Source of the DNA: Eubacterium sp. CAG:180
Lineage (GTDB): Bacteria; Bacillota; Clostridia; Oscillospirales; Acutalibacteraceae
Assembly (NCBI GenBank): GCA_000432435.1
Contig: HF993136.1
Coordinates: 109,090 to 173,089 of the forward strand
DNA: 64,000 bases
Direction of reading: 5' to 3'
Numbering within the stretch: position 1 is the stretch's first letter; each line of letters begins with the position of its first letter. The notes beneath the pieces were generated by a model. That model was not told the origin of the DNA. It worked only from the letters and a program-made list of their open reading frames with translations, and did no database searches. Of this stretch, positions 51,474 through 60,130 are shown in pieces. The position numbers were made by a program, and so were the translations under genes.

Positions 51474-52442
51474 TTATTTTTTGTTAGCTACGAATCGGTC
51501 AAGAGCAACGGAGCCGATGATAAGAGCGCCCATTACAACCTGCTGAAGCGTACTCGAAAGTGAAAGTATATTCATACCGAAGTTGATAACGCCGATGATA
51601 AGACCGCCCATTACAACTCCGAAGATCTTACCCTTGCCTCCGAAGAAGCTTGTTCCGCCGATAATCGAAGCGGCTATTGCATAGGTCTCAAAGCCTGTTG
51701 CCGCTGCCGGCTCTGCCGAGCCTACACGACCGAGAAGAACCACACCGGCTATACCGGCGCAAATACCGGAAATAATGAAAACTATAAGGGTATGAAGATT
51801 TACGTTTATACCCGAATACCAAGCGGATTCTTTGTTTCCGCCGAGCGCATAGATATTACGACCAAGCTTCGTTTTTTTAGTGAGAAACGCAAGGATCAAA
51901 GCTACAATAACCGCTATTATCGCAACAAGAGGAATACCTATAACAGATTTTGAAATAACTCTTGTAAAACTTGCCGGGAAGCCGTAAACCGCGCTTGAAT
52001 TTGAGATTATAAGTGTAACGCCGCGATAAATTGCCTGTGTGCCAAGCGTAATGATGAACGGATGAAGTCCTGTAACATTTACAAGGAGCCCGTTAAGGAA
52101 ACCGAGGAATGCACCGAGCAAAATTCCGAGAAGAACAGCAACTATCGGGTTTACCCCTGCCACCATTAACTTTGCCATACACATTCCGGTAAGGGCTACC
52201 ACAGATCCTACCGAAAGATCGATGCCGGCAATAAGAATTGCAAAGAACTCACCCATTGCAATAAGTATATTTACCGAGCTCTGTGCCAAAATCTGAGGTG
52301 CCGTAGAGCTTGAGAAAAAGTATGTTGGTTTCAGTATGGCCAAGATGGCAAGAAGGATTATAAGAATACCAAACGTACCGTACCTCTGCCAGATCGTGTT
52401 AAAGGTTAATTTTTCTTTTTTTAATGTTTTAGACTGTGACAT
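51474..52442 (-). CDS. alsC: D-allose ABC transporter permease
   Basis: The 322-residue membrane protein of the RbsC/AlsC type has about ten helices and the family motifs 'AQSSVNILIAMGEFFAILIAGIDLSVGSVVALTG' near residue 55 and 'GLHPFIITLGTQAIYRG' near 125. 'GGNKESAWYSGINV' near 195 holds the ATPase-coupling loop. It follows alsA with only one base between and has AAAGGAC upstream. It would form the homodimeric channel served by AlsB and AlsA. Confidence 0.92.
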   Translation of the reverse strand: MSQSKTLKKEKLTFNTIWQRYGTFGILIILLAILAILKPTYFFSSSTAPQILAQSSVNILIAMGEFFAILIAGIDLSVGSVVALTGMCMAKLMVAGVNPIVAVLLGILLGAFLGFLNGLLVNVTGLHPFIITLGTQAIYRGVTLIISNSSAVYGFPASFTRVISKSVIGIPLVAIIAVIVALILAFLTKKTKLGRNIYALGGNKESAWYSGINVNLHTLIVFIISGICAGIAGVVLLGRVGSAEPAAATGFETYAIAASIIGGTSFFGGKGKIFGVVMGGLIIGVINFGMNILSLSSTLQQVVMGALIIGSVALDRFVANKK

Positions 52443-52443
52443 T

Positions 52444-53982
52444 TTAATTAGTCCTTTCTTTAAGGTCGGCAGTTGAAGCCATAATTATTTTTTCTTCTGT
52501 TGCGTCTTTATGTGGGAAGGTTTGTACGATCTTACCCTCACGGAAAACCGCTATGGTATCACACACCGCCAAAAGTTCCGGAAGCTCTGATGATACAACA
52601 AGTACGCCCTTACCCTCATCGGCGAGCTTACGCATCAAAGTGTAAATCTCGCTTTTAGAACCAATGTCGATTCCCTTTGTAGGTTCATCAAAAATAATTA
52701 TTTGAGAATCTGCGGCAAGCCATTTTCCGAGTATGACTTTTTGCTGGTTGCCGCCGGAAAGCTCTGTTATATTTTGATCAACTGAAGCGCATTTTATATT
52801 CAGGTTTTTCTTTTGCTCCTCTGCGCATTCCTTTTCAAATTTATTGTTTGTAAGACCTATGGTGCCTTTTCCCTTTGAAGTCTTGATAAACGGAAGAATC
52901 GAAATATTCTGCTTAATATCAAAGTTATAAAAGAAGCCTGTCTCACGACGATTTTCGGTTACCATTGCAAGACCGTTCTTTATGGCGCTGTAAGGACTAT
53001 TGATTTTAACCTGTTTGCCGTGAATGAATATATCTCCTGCCGAGCGAGGCTCAGACCCGAATATTGCATTCATCATTTCACTTCTGCCGGAACCGACAAG
53101 TCCCGAGAATCCGAGGATTTCACCCTTATGAAGTTTAAACGAGACATTCTTAACCTTTTGATCCTTACGAGACAAATTACGAACCTCAAAAATGACTTCT
53201 GTATTCTCGTAGGTATCGGGAGCATCCTCATGCTGATAAGTATTCTGAATTTTTCTTCCTACCATCATGGTAACGAGATCGTCTGCCGTAACACCTTTTA
53301 CGTCTCTCGTGCCGACGTAAGCTCCGTCTTTCAGCACCGACACCCTATCGCCTATTTCAATAATTTCACCGAGCTTGTGAGAAATAAAGACTATTCCCTT
53401 GCCCTCTTCCTTAAGCTGACGAACTATCTTAAACAGATGATTTACTTCCTCACTTGTCAAAGACGCAGTAGGCTCATCCATTATGATTACTTTACTGTCG
53501 GCGGCAAGTGCCTTGGCTATTTCAACCTGCTGTTTTTCGGAAATACTTATATCCTCAACAAGAGTTTTGGGGTCTCGTTTTAATCCTACCTTCGAGAGCA
53601 GCTCTTTTGCACGCTCATTCATATACTTATAATCTACGACCTTAACAGGGCCGTATTTTTTCATCGGCAACTTACCGACAAAAAGGTTTTCCTGAATGGA
53701 AAGTTCATTTATGACGCTCAGTTCTTGGTAAATTACGCTGATGCCGTTTTCGGCGGAATCCTTGGGAGTTAGCCTTTTATAGCTTTTTCCTCCGACAATT
53801 ATTTCTCCCTCAGTGGGCTGATAAACGCCGCTGAGAATTTTCATAAGTGTCGACTTTCCGGCGCCGTTTTCACCGAGCAACACATGTACTTCGCCGGGCT
53901 GTATGTCAAATGTTATATCTTTAAGTGCCGTTACGCCCGGAAACTTTTTAACGACGCCCTTCATCTCAACTAATGCGCTCAT
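52444..53982 (-). CDS. alsA: D-allose ABC transporter ATP-binding protein
   Basis: The 512-residue protein has two fused ABC domains. The first has 'LLGENGAGKSTLMKIL', 'ISEKQQVEIAKAL' and 'VIIMDEPTASL'. The second has the diverged P-loop 'GFSGLVGSGRSEMMNAIFG', 'LSGGNQQKVILGKWL' and 'IIIFDEPTKGID', the usual RbsA-type asymmetry. The ATG at 53982 follows AAGGAGG. It is the first structural gene of the als operon, 145 bp downstream of the regulator gene, and its promoter lies beside a LacI-type operator. Confidence 0.93.
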   Translation of the reverse strand: MSALVEMKGVVKKFPGVTALKDITFDIQPGEVHVLLGENGAGKSTLMKILSGVYQPTEGEIIVGGKSYKRLTPKDSAENGISVIYQELSVINELSIQENLFVGKLPMKKYGPVKVVDYKYMNERAKELLSKVGLKRDPKTLVEDISISEKQQVEIAKALAADSKVIIMDEPTASLTSEEVNHLFKIVRQLKEEGKGIVFISHKLGEIIEIGDRVSVLKDGAYVGTRDVKGVTADDLVTMMVGRKIQNTYQHEDAPDTYENTEVIFEVRNLSRKDQKVKNVSFKLHKGEILGFSGLVGSGRSEMMNAIFGSEPRSAGDIFIHGKQVKINSPYSAIKNGLAMVTENRRETGFFYNFDIKQNISILPFIKTSKGKGTIGLTNNKFEKECAEEQKKNLNIKCASVDQNITELSGGNQQKVILGKWLAADSQIIIFDEPTKGIDIGSKSEIYTLMRKLADEGKGVLVVSSELPELLAVCDTIAVFREGKIVQTFPHKDATEEKIIMASTADLKERTN

Positions 53983-54037
53983 TTTTTCCTCCTTGAAGTC
54001 TATTATTTCCACATATTAGTTGTGTCCGTATGTGAAT

Positions 54038-54105
54038 AGTATATACATTTTATTGGGTAAAGGTTTACTCAATTTCCCAAAATATGCGGGAAATAATATT
54101 TCCCG
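54038..54105 (-). promoter_or_regulatory. als operon promoter region with operator-like repeats
   Basis: A minus-strand TATACT (54038-54043) is a candidate -10. GTAAAGGTTTAC (54057-54068), an inverted repeat like the operators before the regulator gene, covers the -35 position and suggests repression by occlusion. Further upstream, CGGGAAAT-AAT-ATTTCCCG (54087-54105) is a perfect inverted repeat without a T run, so it is probably a binding site rather than the regulator gene's terminator. Confidence 0.55.
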
Positions 54106-54127
54106 TTTGCATATGTTAGCTGATTTT

Positions 54128-55123
54128 TTATGCGGTTGTTCTTTTAACAAGCTTTACGGGAATAACATAAATATCATTTTTGTTTTTTATCTCATTATTC
54201 TCGATTAGATTTAAAAGAGTTTCAACTGATTTTTTACCGAACATATCGGTATCCTGCTGTATTGTGGTTATCGGCGGATCGCATATCTCTGACAGAGTAA
54301 TGTCATCAAATCCGACGATCTTGCATTTTTCAGGCACAGATATTCCGGAATCCTTAAGCGCCTGCAAAGCACCGATTGCCATCATATCGTTATTACAAAA
54401 AATTCCGTCAAACTTTTTGCCGTCGGCTATGACTTTTTTTATCGCGTCATAAGATGAAGCGTAACTGACATCCGTTTTTATAACATTTCCCTCGTTAAGC
54501 GGCAAAGAATACTTTTTGTGAGCGTCAACATAACCTTTATATCTGTTTCGCGTGGTAGAATAATAGTTTTTGTCGCTCAGCATCAATATATCCTTACAGC
54601 CATCCTTTATAAGAGCCTCCGTAGCTAAAAATCCGCCCATCTCATTATCAGAAATTATAAGGGTACCCGCATGCTCAGGACGACGGTCTATGTGAACTAC
54701 CGGTATTTTGTAATCTTTATATATCTGCTTAACATCGCTCTTTGTACTGATATAGATTATACCGTCAACGTCTTTGGCGGCAAGCGAAGAAATATGCTTG
54801 TCCTCTGTGCTGCTGTCCTCGTTAGAGTCGCACACAAAAACGGTATAGCCTTTTTGCAACAGAGACGTCTCGATGGAACGGATAATCTTAGCAAAGAATT
54901 CGTTTGTTATGTCAGGAACAATAACACCGATGCTCTGCGTTTTATTGGTTCTTAGCCCTTTGGCATTAAGATTCACCTTGTAGCCGTACTTATTAACAAT
55001 ATTCATAACTTTTCTTTCGGTCTCTGAGGAAAATCTGCCGTTATGATTTAAAACGCGCGAAACGGTGGCGATGGACACACCAGACATTTCGGCAATCTCA
55101 ACCATTGAAATTTTCCCTTTCAA
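54128..55123 (-). CDS. LacI-family regulator of the als operon
   Basis: The 331-residue repressor has the LacI DNA-binding head 'MVEIAEMSGVSIATVSRVLNHNGRFS' and hinge 'NAKGLRTNKTQSIGVIVPDITNEFFAKII', then a sugar-binding core with 'GGFLATEALIKDGCKDILML' and 'DGIFCNNDMMAIGALQAL'. The start is a TTG at 55123, eight bases from GGAGG. It lies directly before the als genes on the same strand, so it most likely controls them and itself. The E. coli als operon uses an RpiR-type regulator instead. Allose or allose-6-phosphate is the probable inducer, by inference. Confidence 0.9.
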   Translation of the reverse strand: MKGKISMVEIAEMSGVSIATVSRVLNHNGRFSSETERKVMNIVNKYGYKVNLNAKGLRTNKTQSIGVIVPDITNEFFAKIIRSIETSLLQKGYTVFVCDSNEDSSTEDKHISSLAAKDVDGIIYISTKSDVKQIYKDYKIPVVHIDRRPEHAGTLIISDNEMGGFLATEALIKDGCKDILMLSDKNYYSTTRNRYKGYVDAHKKYSLPLNEGNVIKTDVSYASSYDAIKKVIADGKKFDGIFCNNDMMAIGALQALKDSGISVPEKCKIVGFDDITLSEICDPPITTIQQDTDMFGKKSVETLLNLIENNEIKNKNDIYVIPVKLVKRTTA

Positions 55124-55146
55124 TTCAAATACCTCCGAAAAATTAT

Positions 55147-55193
55147 GCAATCGTTTGCTAAGTTTGTAACAAATAACGGGTAATCGTTTACCC
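55147..55193. promoter_or_regulatory. Two LacI-type operators before the regulator gene
   Basis: GCAATCGTTTGC (55147-55158) and GGGTAATCGTTTACCC (55178-55193) are CG-centred inverted repeats 33 bp (about three helical turns) apart, lying just after the predicted transcription start. They suit autorepression by the LacI protein. They also resemble CcpA cre boxes, so either protein could bind. Confidence 0.65.
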
Positions 55194-55202
55194 TACGCCC
55201 AT

Positions 55203-55231
55203 AGTTTACTTCCGGTTACAGCAAAAGTCAA
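55203..55231 (-). promoter_or_regulatory. Promoter of the LacI-family gene
   Basis: On the minus strand TTGACT (55226-55231) and TAAACT (55203-55208) are separated by 17 bp, with initiation expected near 55196, directly upstream of the operators. Confidence 0.6.
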
Positions 55232-55362
55232 CTCTTTTTTTGCAGAAAAAATATCTTTGTCAGAAGTGCTTAATTCTTCATATTGCACATTGGTTAAAAA
55301 GTAAACTTCAAATTGCAAACGTCAAATTTGCGGCTCTCCGTTTGTGCATTTTCACACAAAAA

Positions 55363-55392
55363 AACGCGTTGCTCTAAAATAAGCAACGCGTT
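55363..55392 (-). terminator. Terminator of the MMPL exporter operon
   Basis: The perfect 11-bp stem AACGCGTTGCT/AGCAACGCGTT is followed by TTTTTTG on the minus strand, just after the lipoprotein stop. Confidence 0.88.
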
Positions 55393-55407
55393 TTTAAAAG
55401 CAATTAT

Positions 55408-57054
55408 TTACTTGTTTTTACCAAACACCTTTTGGAACCAATTTTGTTTACTGCTTTCTGCCTGAGTATTAACCTCCGCAGCCTTTTCAATACTCGGTGT
55501 TTTCATAACGAACATTACGCTTGACTCTATACCGTCGGCAACCGAAGAGTAAATCTTATATTCTTTACCGTATTCAATCATTTTGGTGGCTTTCTGTAAA
55601 AGCTCATCGGAATTATCGGTAAGCACACCGTATTTTTCAAGCTTTGATGCAAAATCAGCCGCGCTGACGGAATTCATCAGATTTGTTATCTTTGTCATAT
55701 TGTCTTCATTTAACAGAGTGCTGAGACTGTTAAGAAGCTCCTGATTGCTATCAAGTTCGCTCTGGATATCCGAAATCTTACTCATGGTATCAGGCAAATT
55801 ATCTATTGCGGCCTGTACCTCCGGATCCTGCATATCGTTTGATAGACTCTGAAGAAGCGGAAGTGCGTCTTTAAACTCACCTGAAGCCGACGGAAGAAGG
55901 CTTAAGAACTGCTGTACATTGGGATCAGAAAGCAGTTTTATCATCTTCTGGAGGTCGGAATTACTTGATGAATCGAGAAGAGTTTTAAGCGTTTCTATAT
56001 TTTGCGGAGTAAGGTTCTTGGAAAGAACATCAATAAGAGGCTTATTACTCTCATAAAGCGATGTTGCATCATTTATCATCTGTGCAAGCTCGCCGAGCTT
56101 GTCGGGATTTGACATAAGAGTCGATAAGACGTTATTGGGATCTATTGACTTAATCGAGGATTCAATTTCCTTGAGCTGATTAAGGCTTGATTTTAAATCA
56201 TCAACGCTTGAAGGAACAGCCATATTATTACTTACTGCCGAAAGAGGAAGGACCGCAAAATACATATTTGTAAGTTCAAAATCCGTTACATCGGCGGTAA
56301 TTGTAAAGTTATCGTTAAAGGTGATATCGGCAGCGTCCTTGAGAGTTTTGGAATCTAAGCCAAGCGTCTCGTTAATTCCGGGGAAGCCGGCCACCACAGC
56401 TACTTCCTTTGAACCATCTCCCTGAGAAATGCCGTTTTCCACTTTTACGTTTTGAAAGTTGGTTTCGGGAAGAATCATGCCGCCGACGGCAAGCACGGGA
56501 TTGCAAACCTTAACATCCTTACCGTTGATTTTTTCGGTTTTAAAGATGTTGTTTGTCATCTGTATTTCTATCTTTACCTTACCGCTCTTGCCGGCAAGAT
56601 CGGAGGCGGCTATTTCTTCATCATTAAGATAGTATTTAATTGAGATGCTTACAGGAAGCGTCTTATTACTTGTGCCGCGATAATAAAGGTCGGTAGTCGG
56701 CATATTCCAGAACAAGCCGCCGTCCTTAAAATAGGGTTCGGTATCACTCTTAACATTTGTTATATTTTCAAGGTCCGTAACATCTCTGAGGTAAACCTCG
56801 GGGGTGTCGGTGTGAATCCAATCGGTAACGGATATGTTTTGAACCGCACCGGAGTTATCAAGTGTAGCGTAAACCGTTTCGGTTTTTTTATAATTATTGA
56901 TTCTGTTTGTGTAAATTGTTTCCTCAGCCTTTTTATCAACCTCGGCTACCGTGTCGTCGTCCTTTTTGGACGAGCAACCGGTAAAGGTGACACAAAGCAT
57001 TGAGAAAACAAGCAAAACACAGATTATGCTTTTGATTTTATTTGTGTTTTTCAT
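55408..57054 (-). CDS. Lipoprotein partner of the MMPL exporter
   Basis: The 548-residue protein has a lipoprotein signal (lipobox 'TFTGC', Cys27) and a beta-rich first half (about 55-270, 'TETVYATLDNSGAVQNISVTDW'). A long helical second half (about 280-520) has leucine-rich repeats of the coiled type ('SNPDKLGELAQMINDATSLYESN' and on), as in YhgE/Pip-like extracellular stalks. It should be tethered outside the membrane. It overlaps the stop-side end of the MMPL gene by four bases, so the two are coupled. The same pairing recurs in Clostridia from memory; the cargo is unknown. Confidence 0.78.
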   Translation of the reverse strand: MKNTNKIKSIICVLLVFSMLCVTFTGCSSKKDDDTVAEVDKKAEETIYTNRINNYKKTETVYATLDNSGAVQNISVTDWIHTDTPEVYLRDVTDLENITNVKSDTEPYFKDGGLFWNMPTTDLYYRGTSNKTLPVSISIKYYLNDEEIAASDLAGKSGKVKIEIQMTNNIFKTEKINGKDVKVCNPVLAVGGMILPETNFQNVKVENGISQGDGSKEVAVVAGFPGINETLGLDSKTLKDAADITFNDNFTITADVTDFELTNMYFAVLPLSAVSNNMAVPSSVDDLKSSLNQLKEIESSIKSIDPNNVLSTLMSNPDKLGELAQMINDATSLYESNKPLIDVLSKNLTPQNIETLKTLLDSSSNSDLQKMIKLLSDPNVQQFLSLLPSASGEFKDALPLLQSLSNDMQDPEVQAAIDNLPDTMSKISDIQSELDSNQELLNSLSTLLNEDNMTKITNLMNSVSAADFASKLEKYGVLTDNSDELLQKATKMIEYGKEYKIYSSVADGIESSVMFVMKTPSIEKAAEVNTQAESSKQNWFQKVFGKNK

Positions 57055-59195
57055 TTTGCTGCCTCCGATTTCTTAGCCTTGACGGCTTTTATTTTTGCCT
57101 TTGATTTCTTAAATTTTTCTTTCGGCATTGTCCGCCAATTAAACGAAGTTTTGTTTATGAGTTTTTCACAGATATAAAGTATTGGCGGCAAAGTACAGAT
57201 TATTATAAACGCACTTATGATTGCACCGCGTGCAAGCATACCGCAAATGCTCTTGACTATCTCTATATCGCAAATCAGATAAACACCGAAGGTCGCAACA
57301 AAGAATACCATTGCGCTTTGGAAAATCGAACGGTCGGATTCGTTGGCAGCCTTTCTGATGGCTTCATCCTTAGACAGACCCTTTCTCAGTTCTTCACGGA
57401 ACCTCGAGGTTATGAGTATAGCATAGTCAACCGTTGCGCCGAGCTGTACGCAACCGATTATTGTAGGCGCGATAAACGGTATCGTCTCGCCGAATATAAA
57501 CGAAAAACTCTCGTTTATAAATATTGCTATCTCTATCGACGCAACAAGTATTACAGGTATTGATATTGACTTGAAGATAATCGCTATAAGTATAAATATT
57601 GCCGCGACGGAAATTATATTGGTTATTATAAAGTCTCGGTTCGTTACATCAACAAGATCCTTAGTCATAGCACCCTCGCCTGTCAGATAACCGTTCGGGT
57701 CATACTTCAATACAATACTCTTCAGCGTATCTATCTGTGCATTTTCTTCATCGGTTGCCGTAGCGTAGCTTGTATTTACCATCATAAGCTGATAACCGTC
57801 TTTAATGCAGATATTACGAATATCATCGGGAATCATATCGGCGGGTATTGCAGAACCTAAAAACTCGTTCATTGCAACTACGTTTGTTATACCGTCAACA
57901 TCTTCAATTTCCTGCTCCATAGCTTCAAGCTTCTGGCTCGGTATATCATCGCTTACTATAATGAAATGTGTAGTTGCCATATTGAATTTATCTTTCATTT
58001 CGTGAAGTGAAACGATAGACGCGAGGTCGGAGGGAAGAGCCTTATCCATATTGTAGTATACATTAACGCTCTTCGAAGCTCCGTATGCGGGAATTATAAG
58101 AAGAAGGAAGATTATTGCAATTACACGGCGATGCTTAAGGGTGAATTCATTAAGCTTGCCGAAATGAGGAACCAAGCTCTTATGCCTTGTCTTTTCGATT
58201 TTATCGTCAAGCAAAAGTATAAGTGCCGGAAGGAATGTAACAACCGTGATAACACCGAGCAATACGCCCTTTGCCATTACAAGACCTATGTCAAGACCGA
58301 GCTTGAAGCTCATAAAACAAAGTGCGAGGAAGCCGAATACCGTAGTCAATGAGCTGCCTGCCAGCGATACAAACGTACTGCTTATTGCCGAAGCCATTGC
58401 CATGGTTCTGTCGTCATTATACTTGCATTCCTCTTCGTAACGGTCCATAAGGAATACCGAGTAGTCCATGGTAACGCCGAGCTGCAGTATAGCCGCTATA
58501 CACTGTGTAATATATGATATTTGCCCGAAGAAAATGTTTGTACCCATATTATATACAACCGCGGTACACAGTGCCATAAGAAGCACAAACGGCAAGACAT
58601 ACGATTTCAGGGTAAACATCAAAACGATAAGAGCAAGCACTATTGCAATAACTACATACAGCGGAGCCTGCGCGTCGGCAAGTGCCTTAGTATCATACAT
58701 TATTGTGGAAACACCGCTCATAAACATATTTTTGTTCATACATTTACGTATGGACTTTATAGCATCCATTGTTGACTCGGAAGCGCCGCCCTGCGTAAAT
58801 TGAACCATCATAAGTGTGGCATTACCGTCTTTACTGTAAAAGACGTTCTTTAAGTCATCGGGAAGCATATCCTCGGGAATCGATATATCAGCGATATCAT
58901 CGACCCACATAACATTGCTTACTCCGTCGATTTCGGAAATTTCTTCCTTCAGCTTGACAGCGGTTTTTTGATCCTCGTTTTCAATAACAACAATGGCACT
59001 TGCAGCGTTATTGAATGTTTTATCAAGGATATGCTCGCCCTGTACCGAATTAAGGTCTTCCGGCAGATAAGACAAAATATCATAGTTTACGAATGTGTTA
59101 AGATAACATATTATCGACGGTATCAATAATATAAGGCAAACTATAAGGACTGTTTTGGGGTGTTTTGCAATTCCCCTTGCCATTTTGTCTATCAT
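57051..59195 (-). CDS. MMPL/RND-superfamily exporter
   Basis: The 714-residue membrane protein has 12 helices in two repeats, each with a large outer loop. The first half has 'QLGVTMDYSVFLMDRYEEE' near residue 240 and the second 'QLGATVDYAILITSRFREEL' near 585. These are the MMPL helix-4/10 motifs with the proton-relay Asp. Outer loops pair as 'DGVSNVMWVDDIADISIPEDMLPDDL' and 'DGITNVVAMNEFLGSAIPADMIPDDI', showing internal duplication. The C-terminal tail is very basic. It is led by a TetR gene 28 bp upstream, which should repress the operon. Confidence 0.9.
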   Translation of the reverse strand: MIDKMARGIAKHPKTVLIVCLILLIPSIICYLNTFVNYDILSYLPEDLNSVQGEHILDKTFNNAASAIVVIENEDQKTAVKLKEEISEIDGVSNVMWVDDIADISIPEDMLPDDLKNVFYSKDGNATLMMVQFTQGGASESTMDAIKSIRKCMNKNMFMSGVSTIMYDTKALADAQAPLYVVIAIVLALIVLMFTLKSYVLPFVLLMALCTAVVYNMGTNIFFGQISYITQCIAAILQLGVTMDYSVFLMDRYEEECKYNDDRTMAMASAISSTFVSLAGSSLTTVFGFLALCFMSFKLGLDIGLVMAKGVLLGVITVVTFLPALILLLDDKIEKTRHKSLVPHFGKLNEFTLKHRRVIAIIFLLLIIPAYGASKSVNVYYNMDKALPSDLASIVSLHEMKDKFNMATTHFIIVSDDIPSQKLEAMEQEIEDVDGITNVVAMNEFLGSAIPADMIPDDIRNICIKDGYQLMMVNTSYATATDEENAQIDTLKSIVLKYDPNGYLTGEGAMTKDLVDVTNRDFIITNIISVAAIFILIAIIFKSISIPVILVASIEIAIFINESFSFIFGETIPFIAPTIIGCVQLGATVDYAILITSRFREELRKGLSKDEAIRKAANESDRSIFQSAMVFFVATFGVYLICDIEIVKSICGMLARGAIISAFIIICTLPPILYICEKLINKTSFNWRTMPKEKFKKSKAKIKAVKAKKSEAAK

Positions 59196-59223
59196 CGTAT
59201 CTCCCCTTTGCTATAATAATTTA

Positions 59224-59814
59224 CTAAGCTAACATTTTTTTGACGGCCAGATGAATTTCCGGTCGTATTTCTTCTATGGTGAACGGAGATCTCGAAAGAA
59301 TGGCATTCGAAGCAGTTGTAAATATCATTGTAGAAACGAGTAACAACAGCTTCTTGGCATTCTCGGGAGGATTTCCGAGTTTAACTATTATATCTGTAAG
59401 ATAATCAAAATCGAGTTTGATGTTATCGTCGCCGTTATCGATTATCAGCGAATACAATATTGAGCTTTTTTCGCTTATCACGGAAAGCATTTCTTTATTT
59501 TCGATCATATAATCTATAATTGCGTCAACAAAAAATGTGAGCTGATCGATAGCCTCCATTTTGTTATCGGTGTTTATATTTTTCATCTGCGCTATAACAG
59601 ACTTTATAATCGCTGCGCTCTTATAAAGAATTATCTGATCCATAAGGTCGTATTTATCATGAAAATAGAGATAAAACGTACCCTTTGCCACGCCTGCACA
59701 TTTGACAACTTCATCTATCGGTGTGGTGTTTATACCGTTTTTTGCAAATAGGTTATATGCGGCATCTAAAATTTTATTACGTTTTTTAAGCTTGTTTTCT
59801 TCCACACTCGGCAT
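59224..59814 (-). CDS. TetR-family repressor of the MMPL operon
   Basis: The 196-residue protein has the TetR head 'NKILDAAYNLFAKNGINTTPIDEVVKCAGVAKGTFYLYFHDKYDLMD' (about 12-58) and a helical ligand domain. It is the first gene of the tetR-mmpl-lipoprotein operon. Two near-identical TGAC...GTCA sites lie 85-145 bp upstream. It should sense the exporter's substrate and derepress; the ligand is unknown. Confidence 0.92.
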   Translation of the reverse strand: MPSVEENKLKKRNKILDAAYNLFAKNGINTTPIDEVVKCAGVAKGTFYLYFHDKYDLMDQIILYKSAAIIKSVIAQMKNINTDNKMEAIDQLTFFVDAIIDYMIENKEMLSVISEKSSILYSLIIDNGDDNIKLDFDYLTDIIVKLGNPPENAKKLLLLVSTMIFTTASNAILSRSPFTIEEIRPEIHLAVKKMLA

Positions 59815-59899
59815 TTTACACTATCTCTTTCGGTTGAATTTCTGAGGCTTAACAGAATTTTATCATCCACCGCAAATTAAAGTTCTGCGCTCTTTAAAA

Positions 59900-59956
59900 T
59901 GACCGTTAGTCACTTTTTACATTTCTAAACGCTACTCCAAAAATGACCAACAGTCA
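59900..59956. promoter_or_regulatory. Two TetR operators
   Basis: TGACCGTTAGTCA (59900-59912) and TGACCAACAGTCA (59944-59956) are 13-bp inverted repeats 44 bp apart (about four turns) in the 316-bp gap upstream of the TetR gene. The rest of this gap is AT-rich, with only the terminator at 60087. Confidence 0.72.
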
Positions 59957-60086
59957 ATAATTTGTTTTAATTGTTAACAAACTGTTCACAAACGTTGAAT
60001 TTGTGTACATAAACGCTAATTATTAAATTTATTGTTTATGCATTTTGCCAAACAGCTTGATTTGTAATAATTTACAACATAAAAAA

Positions 60087-60113
60087 ACAGAGCACGGAAA
60101 AACCGTACTCTGT
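60087..60113 (-). terminator. Terminator of the SDR pair
   Basis: ACAGAGCACGG pairs with CCGTACTCTGT (one mismatch) and is followed by TTTTTTT on the minus strand. Confidence 0.8.
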
Positions 60114-60130
60114 TCGATGCAAAATGCAGA

